Source: JBBTQX01 sp964366055 (GTDB taxonomy: Bacteria > Patescibacteriota > Minisyncoccia > UBA6257 > GWB1-50-10). From it: a DNA stretch of 26,152 bases. The first letter of the stretch is position 1; each line of letters starts with the position of its first letter. The notes under the pieces were generated by a model. It searched no databases. It was not told where the DNA came from and saw only the letters and a list, made by a program, of their open reading frames with translations. This document shows positions 19,064 through 26,152 of the stretch, piece after piece. The stretch is taken from contig CAYISE010000008.1 in assembly GCA_964366055.1 (NCBI GenBank), positions 1 to 26,152 of the forward strand, given 5' to 3'. A program made the translations under genes and the position numbers.

Positions 19064-20244
19064 AAATTTTCATTGACATCCGAGCGTTGGACGCGCGCTA
19101 CGCGAGCGGCGTGCCCCCACGCCAAAAATATTGGTGTGGGGGCGTGCCCGGTTATGTGAGAATGCTCGTGGAAAATCTCCTCGCCGAAGCCCCGAATGAA
19201 GAATTTATTTTCTTCGCTAACAGTTTCCGCCGCAATCTTGAGAAAACGGACCTGCCTCGGCAATACCGGGGTGACTGGCTGAATCTCGGTCTGCCCAATC
19301 GGCTTCTGGATCTGGTGAATCATTTTTTGAGTATTCCCAAAATAGACAAGATAGTTTCTGCCGACGTTTTTTACAGCCCGCATTTCAATCTTCTGTCTTT
19401 TGAGCGTTCCTCGAAACACGTTCTTACCATTCACGACATTTCCTTTTATCACTATCCGGATTTTTTCTCCCGCCGAAAACAATTCTGGCATTGGCAACAG
19501 GACTGGCGGAAACAAATGGAGAACGCCGGCCGAATCATCACGAATTCCGATTACACGAGCGGCGATTTGGTTGAAACGTTGAAATTAAATCCCGAAAAAA
19601 TAACCCGAATTTATCCGGGCGTGAATCCCTTCTACAAAAAACTATCCAAAGATGACATTAATCTCATCCGTTTTCGGAACGAAAAGGAATTAAATAAGCC
19701 GTTTTTACTTTCGGTGGGAACGCTGGAACCGAGAAAAAACATCGTGGCCGCCATCCGCGCCTTCAACTTTCTGAAGCAATCGCCGGCCTTCAAAGATATT
19801 GAATTGATAATCGTTGGTCCCCGCGGCTGGCTGTATGATAAAATTCTAAAAGAAGCCGAGTCCTCGCCGTGGCAAAACAAAATCAGAATATGGGGAAGAG
19901 CCGCGCCGGAGGAGTTGCTTTATCTTTATAATCTGGCTTCCGTTTTCGTCTATCCGTCGTTCTTTGAAGGATTCGGTTTCCCACCGCTGGAGGCCCAGGC
20001 CTGCGGTTTGCCCGTCGTGGCTTCCAATCGTTCTTCTTTGCCGGAGGCGCTCGGAAAGTCGGCGTTTTTAGTGGACCCTTGGCGGGTGAGCGAACTCGCC
20101 CTCGCCGTTGAATCGGTACTCACGAATCAAAAAATATCGGAAACCTTGAAAGCGAGAGGAGCGGAAAATGTCTCGCGATTTAATTGGCGGGATACCGCGA
20201 GGGAAGTAATAACGTTGTTGAGAAATCATAAATCTGATGCCTAA
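19060..20244 (+). CDS. Glycosyltransferase, GT4 family, with palindromic insert
   Basis: A 394-residue GT-B enzyme resembling mannosyltransferases of the GT4 family. It has LTIHDISFYHYPDFFS, ITNSDYTSGDLVE, KPFLLSVGTLEPRKNIVAAIRAFN and the donor-binding FFEGFGFPPLEAQACGLPVVASN (about residues 299-321). Near the N-terminus the usual loop SGVPGYVRML is split: SGV, then PPRQKYWCGGV (residues 19-29), then PGYVRML. This is an 11-codon insertion caused by a palindromic element (19108-19149). It sits in the loop that in GT4 enzymes lies near the acceptor site, so activity could be altered. The gene is coupled to its neighbours: ATGA upstream and an 8-nt overlap downstream. Confidence 0.88.
   Translation: MKIFIDIRALDARYASGVPPRQKYWCGGVPGYVRMLVENLLAEAPNEEFIFFANSFRRNLEKTDLPRQYRGDWLNLGLPNRLLDLVNHFLSIPKIDKIVSADVFYSPHFNLLSFERSSKHVLTIHDISFYHYPDFFSRRKQFWHWQQDWRKQMENAGRIITNSDYTSGDLVETLKLNPEKITRIYPGVNPFYKKLSKDDINLIRFRNEKELNKPFLLSVGTLEPRKNIVAAIRAFNFLKQSPAFKDIELIIVGPRGWLYDKILKEAESSPWQNKIRIWGRAAPEELLYLYNLASVFVYPSFFEGFGFPPLEAQACGLPVVASNRSSLPEALGKSAFLVDPWRVSELALAVESVLTNQKISETLKARGAENVSRFNWRDTAREVITLLRNHKSDA
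19108..19149. repeat. Palindromic insert in glycosyltransferase gene
   Basis: Arms CCCCCACGCC (19114-19123) and GGTGTGGGGG (19133-19142) have one G-U type mismatch and a 9-nt AT-rich loop. The direct repeat GGCGTGCCC occurs at 19108-19116 and 19141-19149, offset by 33 nt (11 codons). The arms belong to the same family as those at 10817-10858 and 23220-23281. Confidence 0.75.
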
Positions 20245-22348
20245 AAAAAGCGTTCCCAGGAAAAATATAACGCCGATAATCGTGGATATTAAAAAGCCGG
20301 ATTTCAATTACGAGCGGCTTAAAAAATTTGAGAAGCTGAATTTGACCCATATCCCGCGCGTGGCCGCGCCCAAATTTCTGGTTTTTAAAAGAGCCGTTCT
20401 GGCCTTGCTTTTCATCGGGCTGATATCGATTTCGGTTTTTCTTATCGTCGTGCTCACGAATCTGAAAACAATCAAGGCCAATGTGACCGAAACCGGCAAT
20501 CAGATTATCAGCAATTTCACCTCCTCGGCGAGCGCTTTGAAAAATTTTGAATCGGACACGGCCGTGGGTCTGCTCAAAGAAAATAATCAGTCACTGGATA
20601 ATATCAATAATCTGATTCAAAAGGGCGGCGGCCAGTCATTTCTGGATGTCGTTGGAAACGTCGTGCCGATCGTAAAAAACACCTTCGGTTTTCTCGGCCA
20701 GGTTACGAAACTGAATATCACTTTTTTGGAACTGGCCCAAAACGTTCAGGAATTGGAAACAAACGGCTTTAAGTATTTTCAAACCAGCGGCCAAAATCTG
20801 GTGGCTTTGCTTCAAAACATCCACGGCCTGATTCAAAAGGTGAACGGCCAAACCCAGGATATAAAAAATAACACCTCCAATCTGAAAAATCTTTCTTCGT
20901 TTTTCAGCAAGATTGACCAGGACATCGGAAACCAGTATCTGAAATACTCAAGCGAACTCTACAATTGGGACAACATTTTGGTAAGTTTTTCCGAGCTTCT
21001 CGCTTCTCCCACTGACCGGCACTTTCTGATTTTCTTTCAGAACCCCTCGGAAATCAGGCCGGGCGGAGGTTTCGTCGGCAGCTACGCGGATATCACCGTA
21101 AACGGCGGCCAGATGAAACAGATGGATGTGCGGGACATTTATGATCCGGATGGCCAATTGGATTTGAAAATAGTGCCGCCGAAACAACTCCAAACCGTCA
21201 CGCCCGATTGGGGGGCGCGGGACGCCAATTGGTTCTTTAATTTTCCGACTTCCGCGGAAACCATCATCAATTTTATGGAGGCCTCCAAAATGTATTCCGA
21301 AAAAAAGGTTATTTTTGAGGGAGCGATTGCCCTGAATATCAATGTCGTCAAAACCCTGCTCGGCATCACCGGCCCGATTGATTTGCCGGAGTACAAACTT
21401 ACGATGGACCAAAACAATTTGCTCTATGAGATTCAAAGATCGGTGGAAGCCGGCGAGGATAAAAAAGCCGGCCAGCCGAAAAAAATACTGAAGACGCTGG
21501 CGCCCCTTCTACTTGAAAAGCTCAACGGTCTTTCTCCGGCCGTTCAAAAGAATCTTTTTGACCGGATTAAAAACCACCTTACCAAAAAGGACATCATGTT
21601 CTACGCGAAAGACCAGAATCTCTCCGGTTTTCTCGCGACCAGCGATTTAGACGGCTCGGTTTTCAATCTGCCGAACAATTTTTGGGGGAGTTATCTCGCG
21701 GTGGTGAACGCGAACGTGGCCGGCGGGAAGAGCGACGCTTTCGTGGATGAAAAAGTAAGCGCGAATGTTGACGTGGACACGAGCGGAAACACTTTCACTA
21801 ATCTCTCGGTCACCCGAACTCACAACGGAAATCTGGAAAAGGATTCCTGGTGGAAGGCGCCGAACAAGAACTTCATCCAGATTTTTACCGAACCCGGCGC
21901 CGCCCTCGTCTCCATTTCGGGCAACGATGCGAAACCGAAGTATCAGACGCCGGATTATCAAAATTCAAATTACGCCGTCAATCCCGCCCTCGCGGCGATT
22001 GAAAAAAATGAAATCTTCGTTTCCAATTACAAAACTTGGGTTCGCAAAGAATCCGGCAAAAATGTTTTCGCGACCTGGCTGATGCTGCCGGCCGGCGAAA
22101 CAAAAGCATTGAATATGCGCTATCAATCCTCATATAATAATCCGGTTTTGGTTGCGTCGGATCAAATTTACACTTTCGTATTTGAAAAGCAGGCGGGAGT
22201 GAAAAACAAATTGGAGGTAAAAATAAACGCGCCCTTCAGATATTATTGGGCCGAATCCGGCAGCGCCGTTTTTTCTTACGCGAGTGACGACCCTGATAAA
22301 AGGATTATTCTTACGCTGACTTTGAAGAAACAGCAATCCGAGAATTGA
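20237..22348 (+). CDS. DUF4012-domain exported/membrane-anchored protein
   Basis: A 703-residue protein with a cytoplasmic basic N-terminus, one membrane helix (about residues 52-76, VLALLFIGLISISVFLIVVL) and a long outside part. The first outside segment (about 80-250) is rich in Asn, Gln and Leu and looks helical or coiled-coil. The DUF4012 core follows: RHFLIFFQNPSEIRPGGGFVGSYADI (about 263-288), DIYDPDGQL, PDWGARDANWFFNFPTSAETII (about 322-343) and a beta-rich C-terminus. The function is unknown. The domain is frequent in Gram-positive and candidate-phylum genomes next to surface polysaccharide genes, as here. It overlaps the upstream glycosyltransferase by 8 nt and its TGA overlaps the lepA ATG. 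Confidence 0.88.
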   Translation: MPKKSVPRKNITPIIVDIKKPDFNYERLKKFEKLNLTHIPRVAAPKFLVFKRAVLALLFIGLISISVFLIVVLTNLKTIKANVTETGNQIISNFTSSASALKNFESDTAVGLLKENNQSLDNINNLIQKGGGQSFLDVVGNVVPIVKNTFGFLGQVTKLNITFLELAQNVQELETNGFKYFQTSGQNLVALLQNIHGLIQKVNGQTQDIKNNTSNLKNLSSFFSKIDQDIGNQYLKYSSELYNWDNILVSFSELLASPTDRHFLIFFQNPSEIRPGGGFVGSYADITVNGGQMKQMDVRDIYDPDGQLDLKIVPPKQLQTVTPDWGARDANWFFNFPTSAETIINFMEASKMYSEKKVIFEGAIALNINVVKTLLGITGPIDLPEYKLTMDQNNLLYEIQRSVEAGEDKKAGQPKKILKTLAPLLLEKLNGLSPAVQKNLFDRIKNHLTKKDIMFYAKDQNLSGFLATSDLDGSVFNLPNNFWGSYLAVVNANVAGGKSDAFVDEKVSANVDVDTSGNTFTNLSVTRTHNGNLEKDSWWKAPNKNFIQIFTEPGAALVSISGNDAKPKYQTPDYQNSNYAVNPALAAIEKNEIFVSNYKTWVRKESGKNVFATWLMLPAGETKALNMRYQSSYNNPVLVASDQIYTFVFEKQAGVKNKLEVKINAPFRYYWAESGSAVFSYASDDPDKRIILTLTLKKQQSEN

Positions 22349-24219
22349 TGGGACAAAATATCAGGAATTTTTGCATTATTGCTCACATTGACCACGGCAA
22401 GAGCACGCTGGCCGACCGCTTTCTGGAAATCACGAAAACGGTGGACAAACGCCATATGCGGGCGCAGTATCTGGACCAATTGGAATTGGAACGCGAGCGG
22501 GGAATTACGATTAAAATGGCGCCGGTCCGGATGAATTATTCTTTTGCCGGCAAAGAATATATTCTGAATCTGATTGACACGCCCGGCCATTCCGACTTCG
22601 GCTATGAGGTTTCCCGGGCGCTCGCGGCTGTGGAGGGCGGCATATTGCTCGTGGACGTCGCTCAAGGCATTCAGGCCCAGACATTAGCCAATTTCCGAGC
22701 CGCCAAAGCGTCGGGTCTCACTATTATCGGCGCCATTAATAAAATTGACCTTTTCAAAAACCCGGACGACCGGGGAAAAATCTCTCATCTCCGAAAAGAA
22801 GTGGCCGGACTGATTGAATCCCGCGAGGAGGAAATATTCTTGGTCTCCGCCAAAACCGAAGAAGGAGTGGAAGAACTTTTGGAAGCCGTGATTCAAAAGA
22901 TAAAACCGCCCCGGGAAAATACGATTGAGAATCTGAACCGCGCTCTCATTTTTGATTCGTTCTACGACGACCATAAGGGCGTGATGGCCTCGGTGCGGGT
23001 TTTTGACGGGGAGATAGACCCTTCCCAGAATATTTATCTCGCGGCGCCGGATACGGTCTCAAAAATAAAAGAGGTGGGATATTTCAAGCCGCAAATTCAA
23101 ACCGCTCCCAAACTCAAAGCGGGGGAGATCGGATACATCGCGATCGGCATCAAAGACACCTCGCTCATCAAAATCGGGGACACGGCTATTTCCGCCAACC
23201 GGCATCCGAATAAAATAAACCCCCACACCTTTTCCCAAGTAATTTCAACGATATCAGATGGCGCTATGGAAGGTGTGGGGGTGAAATCTTTCATCCTGCC
23301 CGGCTATAAAGAGCCCAAGCCGGTGGTTTTTGTTTCTTTCTATCCGGAAGAAAACGGTGATTATGAACTTCTGAAGAAAAGTTTAGAAAAATTGAAATTG
23401 AACGACTCGGCGCTCGCGATTGAACCGGACCAGAACGAAGTGCTGGGCCGGGGATACAAGGTGGGATTTTTGGGCCGGCTTCATTTTGAAATCACCGCCG
23501 AACGACTCAAGCGAGAATACAAAGTGGGCACCGTCAGCACTTTCCCTTCGGTCGTCTATAAGATAAAAACCAAAATCGGCTGGCAAATCATAATCAAGCC
23601 GGAAGAATTGCCGGCGGAATACGATGAGATTTGGGAACCGATGACAAAGATCGTCATTCTCGTGCCGCCCGAATATCTGAATAATATTTTTCCGCTTCAG
23701 TCCCGCTTCAGATTCACCGACATTACCACCCATACTTTTCAGGACCAAACCGAAATCAAAGCGGCGATGCCGCTCGCGGAACTGGTGAGTGATTTTGACG
23801 ACCAGTTGAAATCCGCGACCGCCGGCTTCGCTTCTTTCAGCTATGAACTGGCCGACTACGCGAAAGCCGATATCGTGAAGGCGGATATTTTAGTCGCGGG
23901 CGATATTGTGCCGGGTCTTTCCAGATTCTTTCCCGTAAACACCGTGGAAAAGGAAGCGCGGCGGATGGTGGAAAAATTAAAAGAGACCCTGCCGCGTCAG
24001 CAGTTCGCCCAGCCGATTCAGGTGCGCGTCCAAAACAAGTTCATCGCCCGGGAAGACATCCCCGCCATGCGGAAAGATGTGACGGGCTATCTTTACGGCG
24101 GCGACCGTAGCCGGAAGATGAAACTCTGGTCCAAACAGAAAAAAGGAAAGAAGAAACTTCAGTCGCGAGCCCAGGTGAGAATTACGCCCGCCATTTTCAA
24201 GGAATTGATAAAAAAATAA
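22348..24219 (+). CDS. lepA: Elongation factor 4 (LepA) with palindromic insert
   Basis: LepA is a ribosome-associated GTPase involved in translation under stress and in 30S assembly. I chose the ATG at 22348 (MGQNIRNFCIIAHIDHGKST), overlapping the preceding TGA, giving 623 residues. G motifs are G1 AHIDHGKST (12-20), G2 RGITIK, G3 DTPGHSDF and G4 NKID. The EF4-specific C-terminal domain has LPGYKEPKPVVFVSFYPEE, LGRGYKVGFLGRLHFEI and GYLYGGDRSRKMKLWSKQKKGKKKL. The protein is longer than typical 600-residue LepA. About 23 extra residues lie between NRHPNK and LPGYKEPKP (about residues 291-313), coinciding with a 62-bp palindromic element (23220-23281). They lie at the junction before domain III. 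Confidence 0.94.
   Translation: MGQNIRNFCIIAHIDHGKSTLADRFLEITKTVDKRHMRAQYLDQLELERERGITIKMAPVRMNYSFAGKEYILNLIDTPGHSDFGYEVSRALAAVEGGILLVDVAQGIQAQTLANFRAAKASGLTIIGAINKIDLFKNPDDRGKISHLRKEVAGLIESREEEIFLVSAKTEEGVEELLEAVIQKIKPPRENTIENLNRALIFDSFYDDHKGVMASVRVFDGEIDPSQNIYLAAPDTVSKIKEVGYFKPQIQTAPKLKAGEIGYIAIGIKDTSLIKIGDTAISANRHPNKINPHTFSQVISTISDGAMEGVGVKSFILPGYKEPKPVVFVSFYPEENGDYELLKKSLEKLKLNDSALAIEPDQNEVLGRGYKVGFLGRLHFEITAERLKREYKVGTVSTFPSVVYKIKTKIGWQIIIKPEELPAEYDEIWEPMTKIVILVPPEYLNNIFPLQSRFRFTDITTHTFQDQTEIKAAMPLAELVSDFDDQLKSATAGFASFSYELADYAKADIVKADILVAGDIVPGLSRFFPVNTVEKEARRMVEKLKETLPRQQFAQPIQVRVQNKFIAREDIPAMRKDVTGYLYGGDRSRKMKLWSKQKKGKKKLQSRAQVRITPAIFKELIKK
23220..23281. repeat. Palindromic insert in lepA
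   Basis: Perfect 12-bp arms CCCCCACACCTT (23220-23231) and AAGGTGTGGGGG (23270-23281) flank a 38-nt interior unrelated to those of the other two copies. Clear flanking direct repeats are not obvious here. The reading frame is preserved and adds about 23 residues relative to typical LepA. Confidence 0.75.
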
Positions 24220-24235
24220 TCCGTTTACCGCAGGC

Positions 24236-24258
24236 AATTCGCCAAGAAAACCCCGTCC
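24236..24258. repeat. Fragment related to repeat E1/E2
   Basis: In the 55-nt gap between convergent lepA and miaA, the 15-nt string TTCGCCAAGAAAACC is identical to the reverse strand of E2 (around 11372-11387). It differs by one base (T/C) in its first 14 nt from E1 at 2167-2180. The rest of the element is absent. It may be a relic or a shared terminal motif. Confidence 0.45.
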
Positions 24259-24274
24259 ACACAGGCATGGTTTG

Positions 24275-25135
24275 TCAGATGAGAGAGGCCGATTTTATCC
24301 AGTTGATTCTGGAATCTTTCTTGAACCAGGTCATTTGCCGCTTGGCGTATTTTAAAGTGGCTTTCACGATATTTTCCAACAGTTCGGATTCCGACTTTAT
24401 TTTTCCTTGAATGAAGTCAAGCGTGTTCGCATATTCAAATCCGAATTCTCTGATTTTCCGCTCATTCACACCTTGTTTTAAAAGCGCCCGCGTTTCCCGA
24501 ATCAATCCTTTTTGAATCATTTTACTGACCCGTTTTCGGACGGCGTTTTTGATTTCTTTTTGGCTTTTGATAATGCCTAGAAATAAAATCTCGGCTTCAA
24601 TCGGTTCTGATTTTAGCGCGGGCACTTTTCCGAGCGCGGAAGCAATTTCAATCGCTCTTATGAGCCGCCGGGGATTCCGGCGGTCAATTTCGGCCCAGCG
24701 CCGCGGGTCTTTTCGTTTTAGAGTATCGGCCAGCTCCTTGACGGTTTTTCCCTCCAATTCCTTTCTGAATTTTGGATTGGGTTTTACATTTGGAATGATG
24801 AGACCGTCTGTCACGGCGCGAATGTAAAGCCCCGTGCCGCCGACTAAAATCGGCAATTTATTTCTTTTCCATATCCTATGAATTTCCCGAAAAGCCATTC
24901 TTTGATATTGAGCAACGGAAAAAGTTCTTTTGGGATTCATAATGCCGATAAGATGATGGGGAATGCCGTTCGCTTCTTTTTTAGTGACGATTCCGGAGCC
25001 GATTTCCAAACCCTTATAAATTTGGCGTGAATCGGCTGAAATTACCTCGCCGCCGTATTTTTTAGCAAGCCGGATTGCCAACCGGCTCTTGCCACTCGCG
25101 GTGGGGCCGACGATTACGATTAATTCGCTTGACAT
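24275..25135 (-). CDS. miaA: tRNA dimethylallyltransferase MiaA
   Basis: MiaA transfers a dimethylallyl group to N6 of A37 in tRNAs that read UNN codons. The 286-residue protein has the P-loop GPTASGKS (10-17), the family motif ISADSRQIYKGLEIGSG (about 32-48), PHHLIGI, the substrate-binding GGTGLYIRAVTDGL (about 98-111), the NPRRLIRAIEI segment and a C-terminal YAKRQMTWFKKD that contacts the tRNA anticodon loop. It is slightly shorter than E. coli MiaA. It points towards lepA (convergent, 55-nt gap). Upstream is a 236-nt intergenic region before the end of thrS on the same strand. A promoter is not clear. Confidence 0.95.
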   Translation of the reverse strand: MSSELIVIVGPTASGKSRLAIRLAKKYGGEVISADSRQIYKGLEIGSGIVTKKEANGIPHHLIGIMNPKRTFSVAQYQRMAFREIHRIWKRNKLPILVGGTGLYIRAVTDGLIIPNVKPNPKFRKELEGKTVKELADTLKRKDPRRWAEIDRRNPRRLIRAIEIASALGKVPALKSEPIEAEILFLGIIKSQKEIKNAVRKRVSKMIQKGLIRETRALLKQGVNERKIREFGFEYANTLDFIQGKIKSESELLENIVKATLKYAKRQMTWFKKDSRINWIKSASLI

Positions 25136-25227
25136 GATTATTGAGAGTTTGTTGTATTGAGTTCAGCAAAACCAATGTGGCTTTGAAAATTTAAGAGATG
25201 ATTTTTTCACATAAGTCGGGAGTCGCC

Positions 25228-25326
25228 ATGTTAAAAAAAATTCTTGTTTTTTCCGGAATTTTTCTTGCTGTAATCGCAACAAGAAAAGTTCTAAAGAAAA
25301 AGCAAAAACGTTTGATTTTAAAATGA
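25228..25326 (+). CDS. Possible 32-residue single-helix membrane peptide
   Basis: A short frame that begins MLKKILVFSGIFLAVIATRK: two lysines, one hydrophobic helix of about 13 residues (ILVFSGIFLAVIA), then a very basic tail (RKVLKKKQKRLILK). A Shine-Dalgarno-like GGGAG (25218-25222) lies 5 nt before the ATG, unusual in this window. A terminator on the same strand follows about 30 nt after the stop. No homologue is recognised. It could be a real small membrane or toxin-like peptide, or chance in AT-rich sequence. The gap 25136-25371 otherwise holds nothing I can name. Confidence 0.4.
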   Translation: MLKKILVFSGIFLAVIATRKVLKKKQKRLILK

Positions 25327-25356
25327 TTCTCCTCGCTGGACACGGGAGACCTCCAA

Positions 25357-25397
25357 AACCCGCAGCGGTCTTTAAGACGTTGCGGGTTGTTTTTTTT
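25357..25397 (+). terminator. Terminator hairpin, probably bidirectional, overlapping the thrS 3' end
   Basis: AACCCGCA (25357-25364) pairs with TGCGGGTT (25381-25388), and an inner GTCTT-T-AAGAC extends the structure. On the plus strand a long T-rich tract follows (to 25397), ending any transcript from the small frame at 25228. On the minus strand a shorter T-run follows. The last codons and TAA of thrS (25372-25374) lie inside the hairpin. Confidence 0.8.
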
Positions 25398-26152
25398 CTT
25401 CAATTCTTTTTTGAATTTCCTGAATAAATTTCTCCAGCGCGTAGTCCCCAGTTTCTTTAATATGGCGTTCCCTCACATTTACCGAATTTTTCTCAATTTC
25501 TCTGTCGCCTGCGATAAGCAAATAGGGGATTTTTTCCAATTCCCCTTGGCGAATGTTCTTGCCGAGCGTTTCGCCTTCGTTTGCCATATCGGCCCGGATG
25601 CCGGCTACTTTTAATTTTTCAAGAATTTTTTCCCCATAGGCGCGATGCCGGTCGGCAATCGGAATAATTCTCGCCTGAACCGGCGCGAGCCAGATCGGAA
25701 AATCGCCGGCGAAGTGCTCAATAATAATGGAAAGAAATCTTTCAAGGGAGCCCATGATGGCGGCGTGAATCATCACAATCCGTTCCGGTTTGCCCGCTTC
25801 ATTCGCGCAGGTCAGGTCAAACCGCTCCGGCATATTCACGTCCAGCTGAATGGTCGCGACCTGCCATTCGCGGCCCAGCGAGTCCTTGGCCATAAAATCC
25901 AGCTTCGGTCCGTAGAAGGCCGCCTCGCCCGCGCCGAGAAAAGTGTCGGCATTTTTACTTTTCACGATTTCTGTCAACATCCTTTCCGCGAAGGCCCATT
26001 TCTTCTTGTCGCCAAGATATTTCTCGGGATGCTTGGGGTCGTGGGTTGAGACCCGGATGCGGAGATTAAAGCCGAAGGCCGAATAAAATTCATGGACGAT
26101 GTCCCAGATTTTCAAAAACTCTTCTTTGGCCTGCGCCAACCAGATCGGAAGC
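25372..26152 (-). CDS. thrS: Threonyl-tRNA synthetase, C-terminal part (runs off the window)
   Basis: The class II synthetase that charges tRNA-Thr. About 255 residues are visible: the end of the catalytic core with EAAFYGPKLDFMAKDSLGREW, QLDVNMPERFDLT and motif 3 IHAAIMGSLERFLSIIIEHF, then the anticodon-binding domain from PIWLAPVQARIIPIADRH through GKNIRQGELEKIPYLLIAGDREI. The N-terminal domains and motif 1 lie beyond the window. The translation of the last 12-13 nt (LPIW before LAQAKEEF) does not fit the expected family sequence and coincides with an adapter-like string, so the true upstream sequence is uncertain. The stop codon is inside the terminator hairpin. Confidence 0.93.
   Translation of the reverse strand, partial: LPIWLAQAKEEFLKIWDIVHEFYSAFGFNLRIRVSTHDPKHPEKYLGDKKKWAFAERMLTEIVKSKNADTFLGAGEAAFYGPKLDFMAKDSLGREWQVATIQLDVNMPERFDLTCANEAGKPERIVMIHAAIMGSLERFLSIIIEHFAGDFPIWLAPVQARIIPIADRHRAYGEKILEKLKVAGIRADMANEGETLGKNIRQGELEKIPYLLIAGDREIEKNSVNVRERHIKETGDYALEKFIQEIQKRIEEKKQPATS

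Overview
The window looks like a chromosome segment from a small-genome, Gram-positive-like bacterium of the Candidate Phyla Radiation (Patescibacteria, probably Parcubacteria-like). The placement is inference. It rests on a DUF4012 surface protein beside glycosyltransferases, an abbreviated dcw cluster (mraZ-rsmH-ftsL-ftsI-murF) with a MurF that lacks its usual N-terminal domain, a stand-alone TrpR/YerC-type regulator, few Shine-Dalgarno sequences, and several genes whose -10 box lies only 6-7 nt before the ATG. TAA, TAG and TGA all terminate normal genes, so the standard code applies. There is no transposase, CRISPR array or phage gene.

Layout. 1-2156: promoter and gyrB. 2157-2539: a hairpin-rich repeat (E1), then a strong promoter and an L10-type leader RNA. 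2540-3425: rplJ-rplL. 3458-3529: tRNA-Val(CAC). 3576-4193: pyruvoyl-dependent arginine decarboxylase, then a terminator. 4266-8889: mraZ promoter with MraZ boxes, then mraZ-rsmH-ftsL-ftsI-murF. 8909-8981: tRNA-Glu(CTC). 9001-11088: a small membrane protein, rmuC interrupted by an in-frame TAG, and a nucleotidyltransferase. 11089-11712: a 620-nt non-coding stretch with a second hairpin-rich repeat (E2), a small structured transcript with its own promoter and terminator, and a predicted pseudoknot just before secA. 11713-14976: secA and a VanX-type dipeptidase. 15046-15438 (minus): TrpR-like regulator, divergent from mltG (15513-16481). 16670-24219: rsmI, then an overlapping run of sugar transferase, two glycosyltransferases, DUF4012 protein and lepA. 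24275-25135 (minus): miaA. 25228-25326: a possible 32-residue membrane peptide. 25372-26152 (minus): 3' part of thrS, running off the window.

How it fits together. Most genes serve translation (rplJL, tRNAs, lepA, miaA, rsmH, rsmI, thrS) or envelope growth (ftsI, ftsL, murF, mltG, VanX, the glycosyltransferase run, secA). The TrpR-like protein probably controls itself and mltG, and possibly the glycosyltransferase run. A dyad of identical geometry, GTGGTAT-N8-ATACCAC, overlaps the divergent trpR-like/mltG promoters and an extended -10 before the sugar transferase; a third, slightly degenerate copy overlaps the trpR-like stop codon.

The strongest candidates for something undescribed are: (1) small palindromic elements with arms CCCCACACC/GGTGTGGGG embedded in frame in three unrelated genes (nucleotidyltransferase, glycosyltransferase, lepA); (2) the E1/E2 family of multi-hairpin intergenic repeats with compensatory changes; (3) the ~115-nt transcript upstream of secA; (4) the secA leader pseudoknot; and (5) the TrpR-like regulator and its dyads. 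All pairings and alignments were done by eye; no folding or database search was run.
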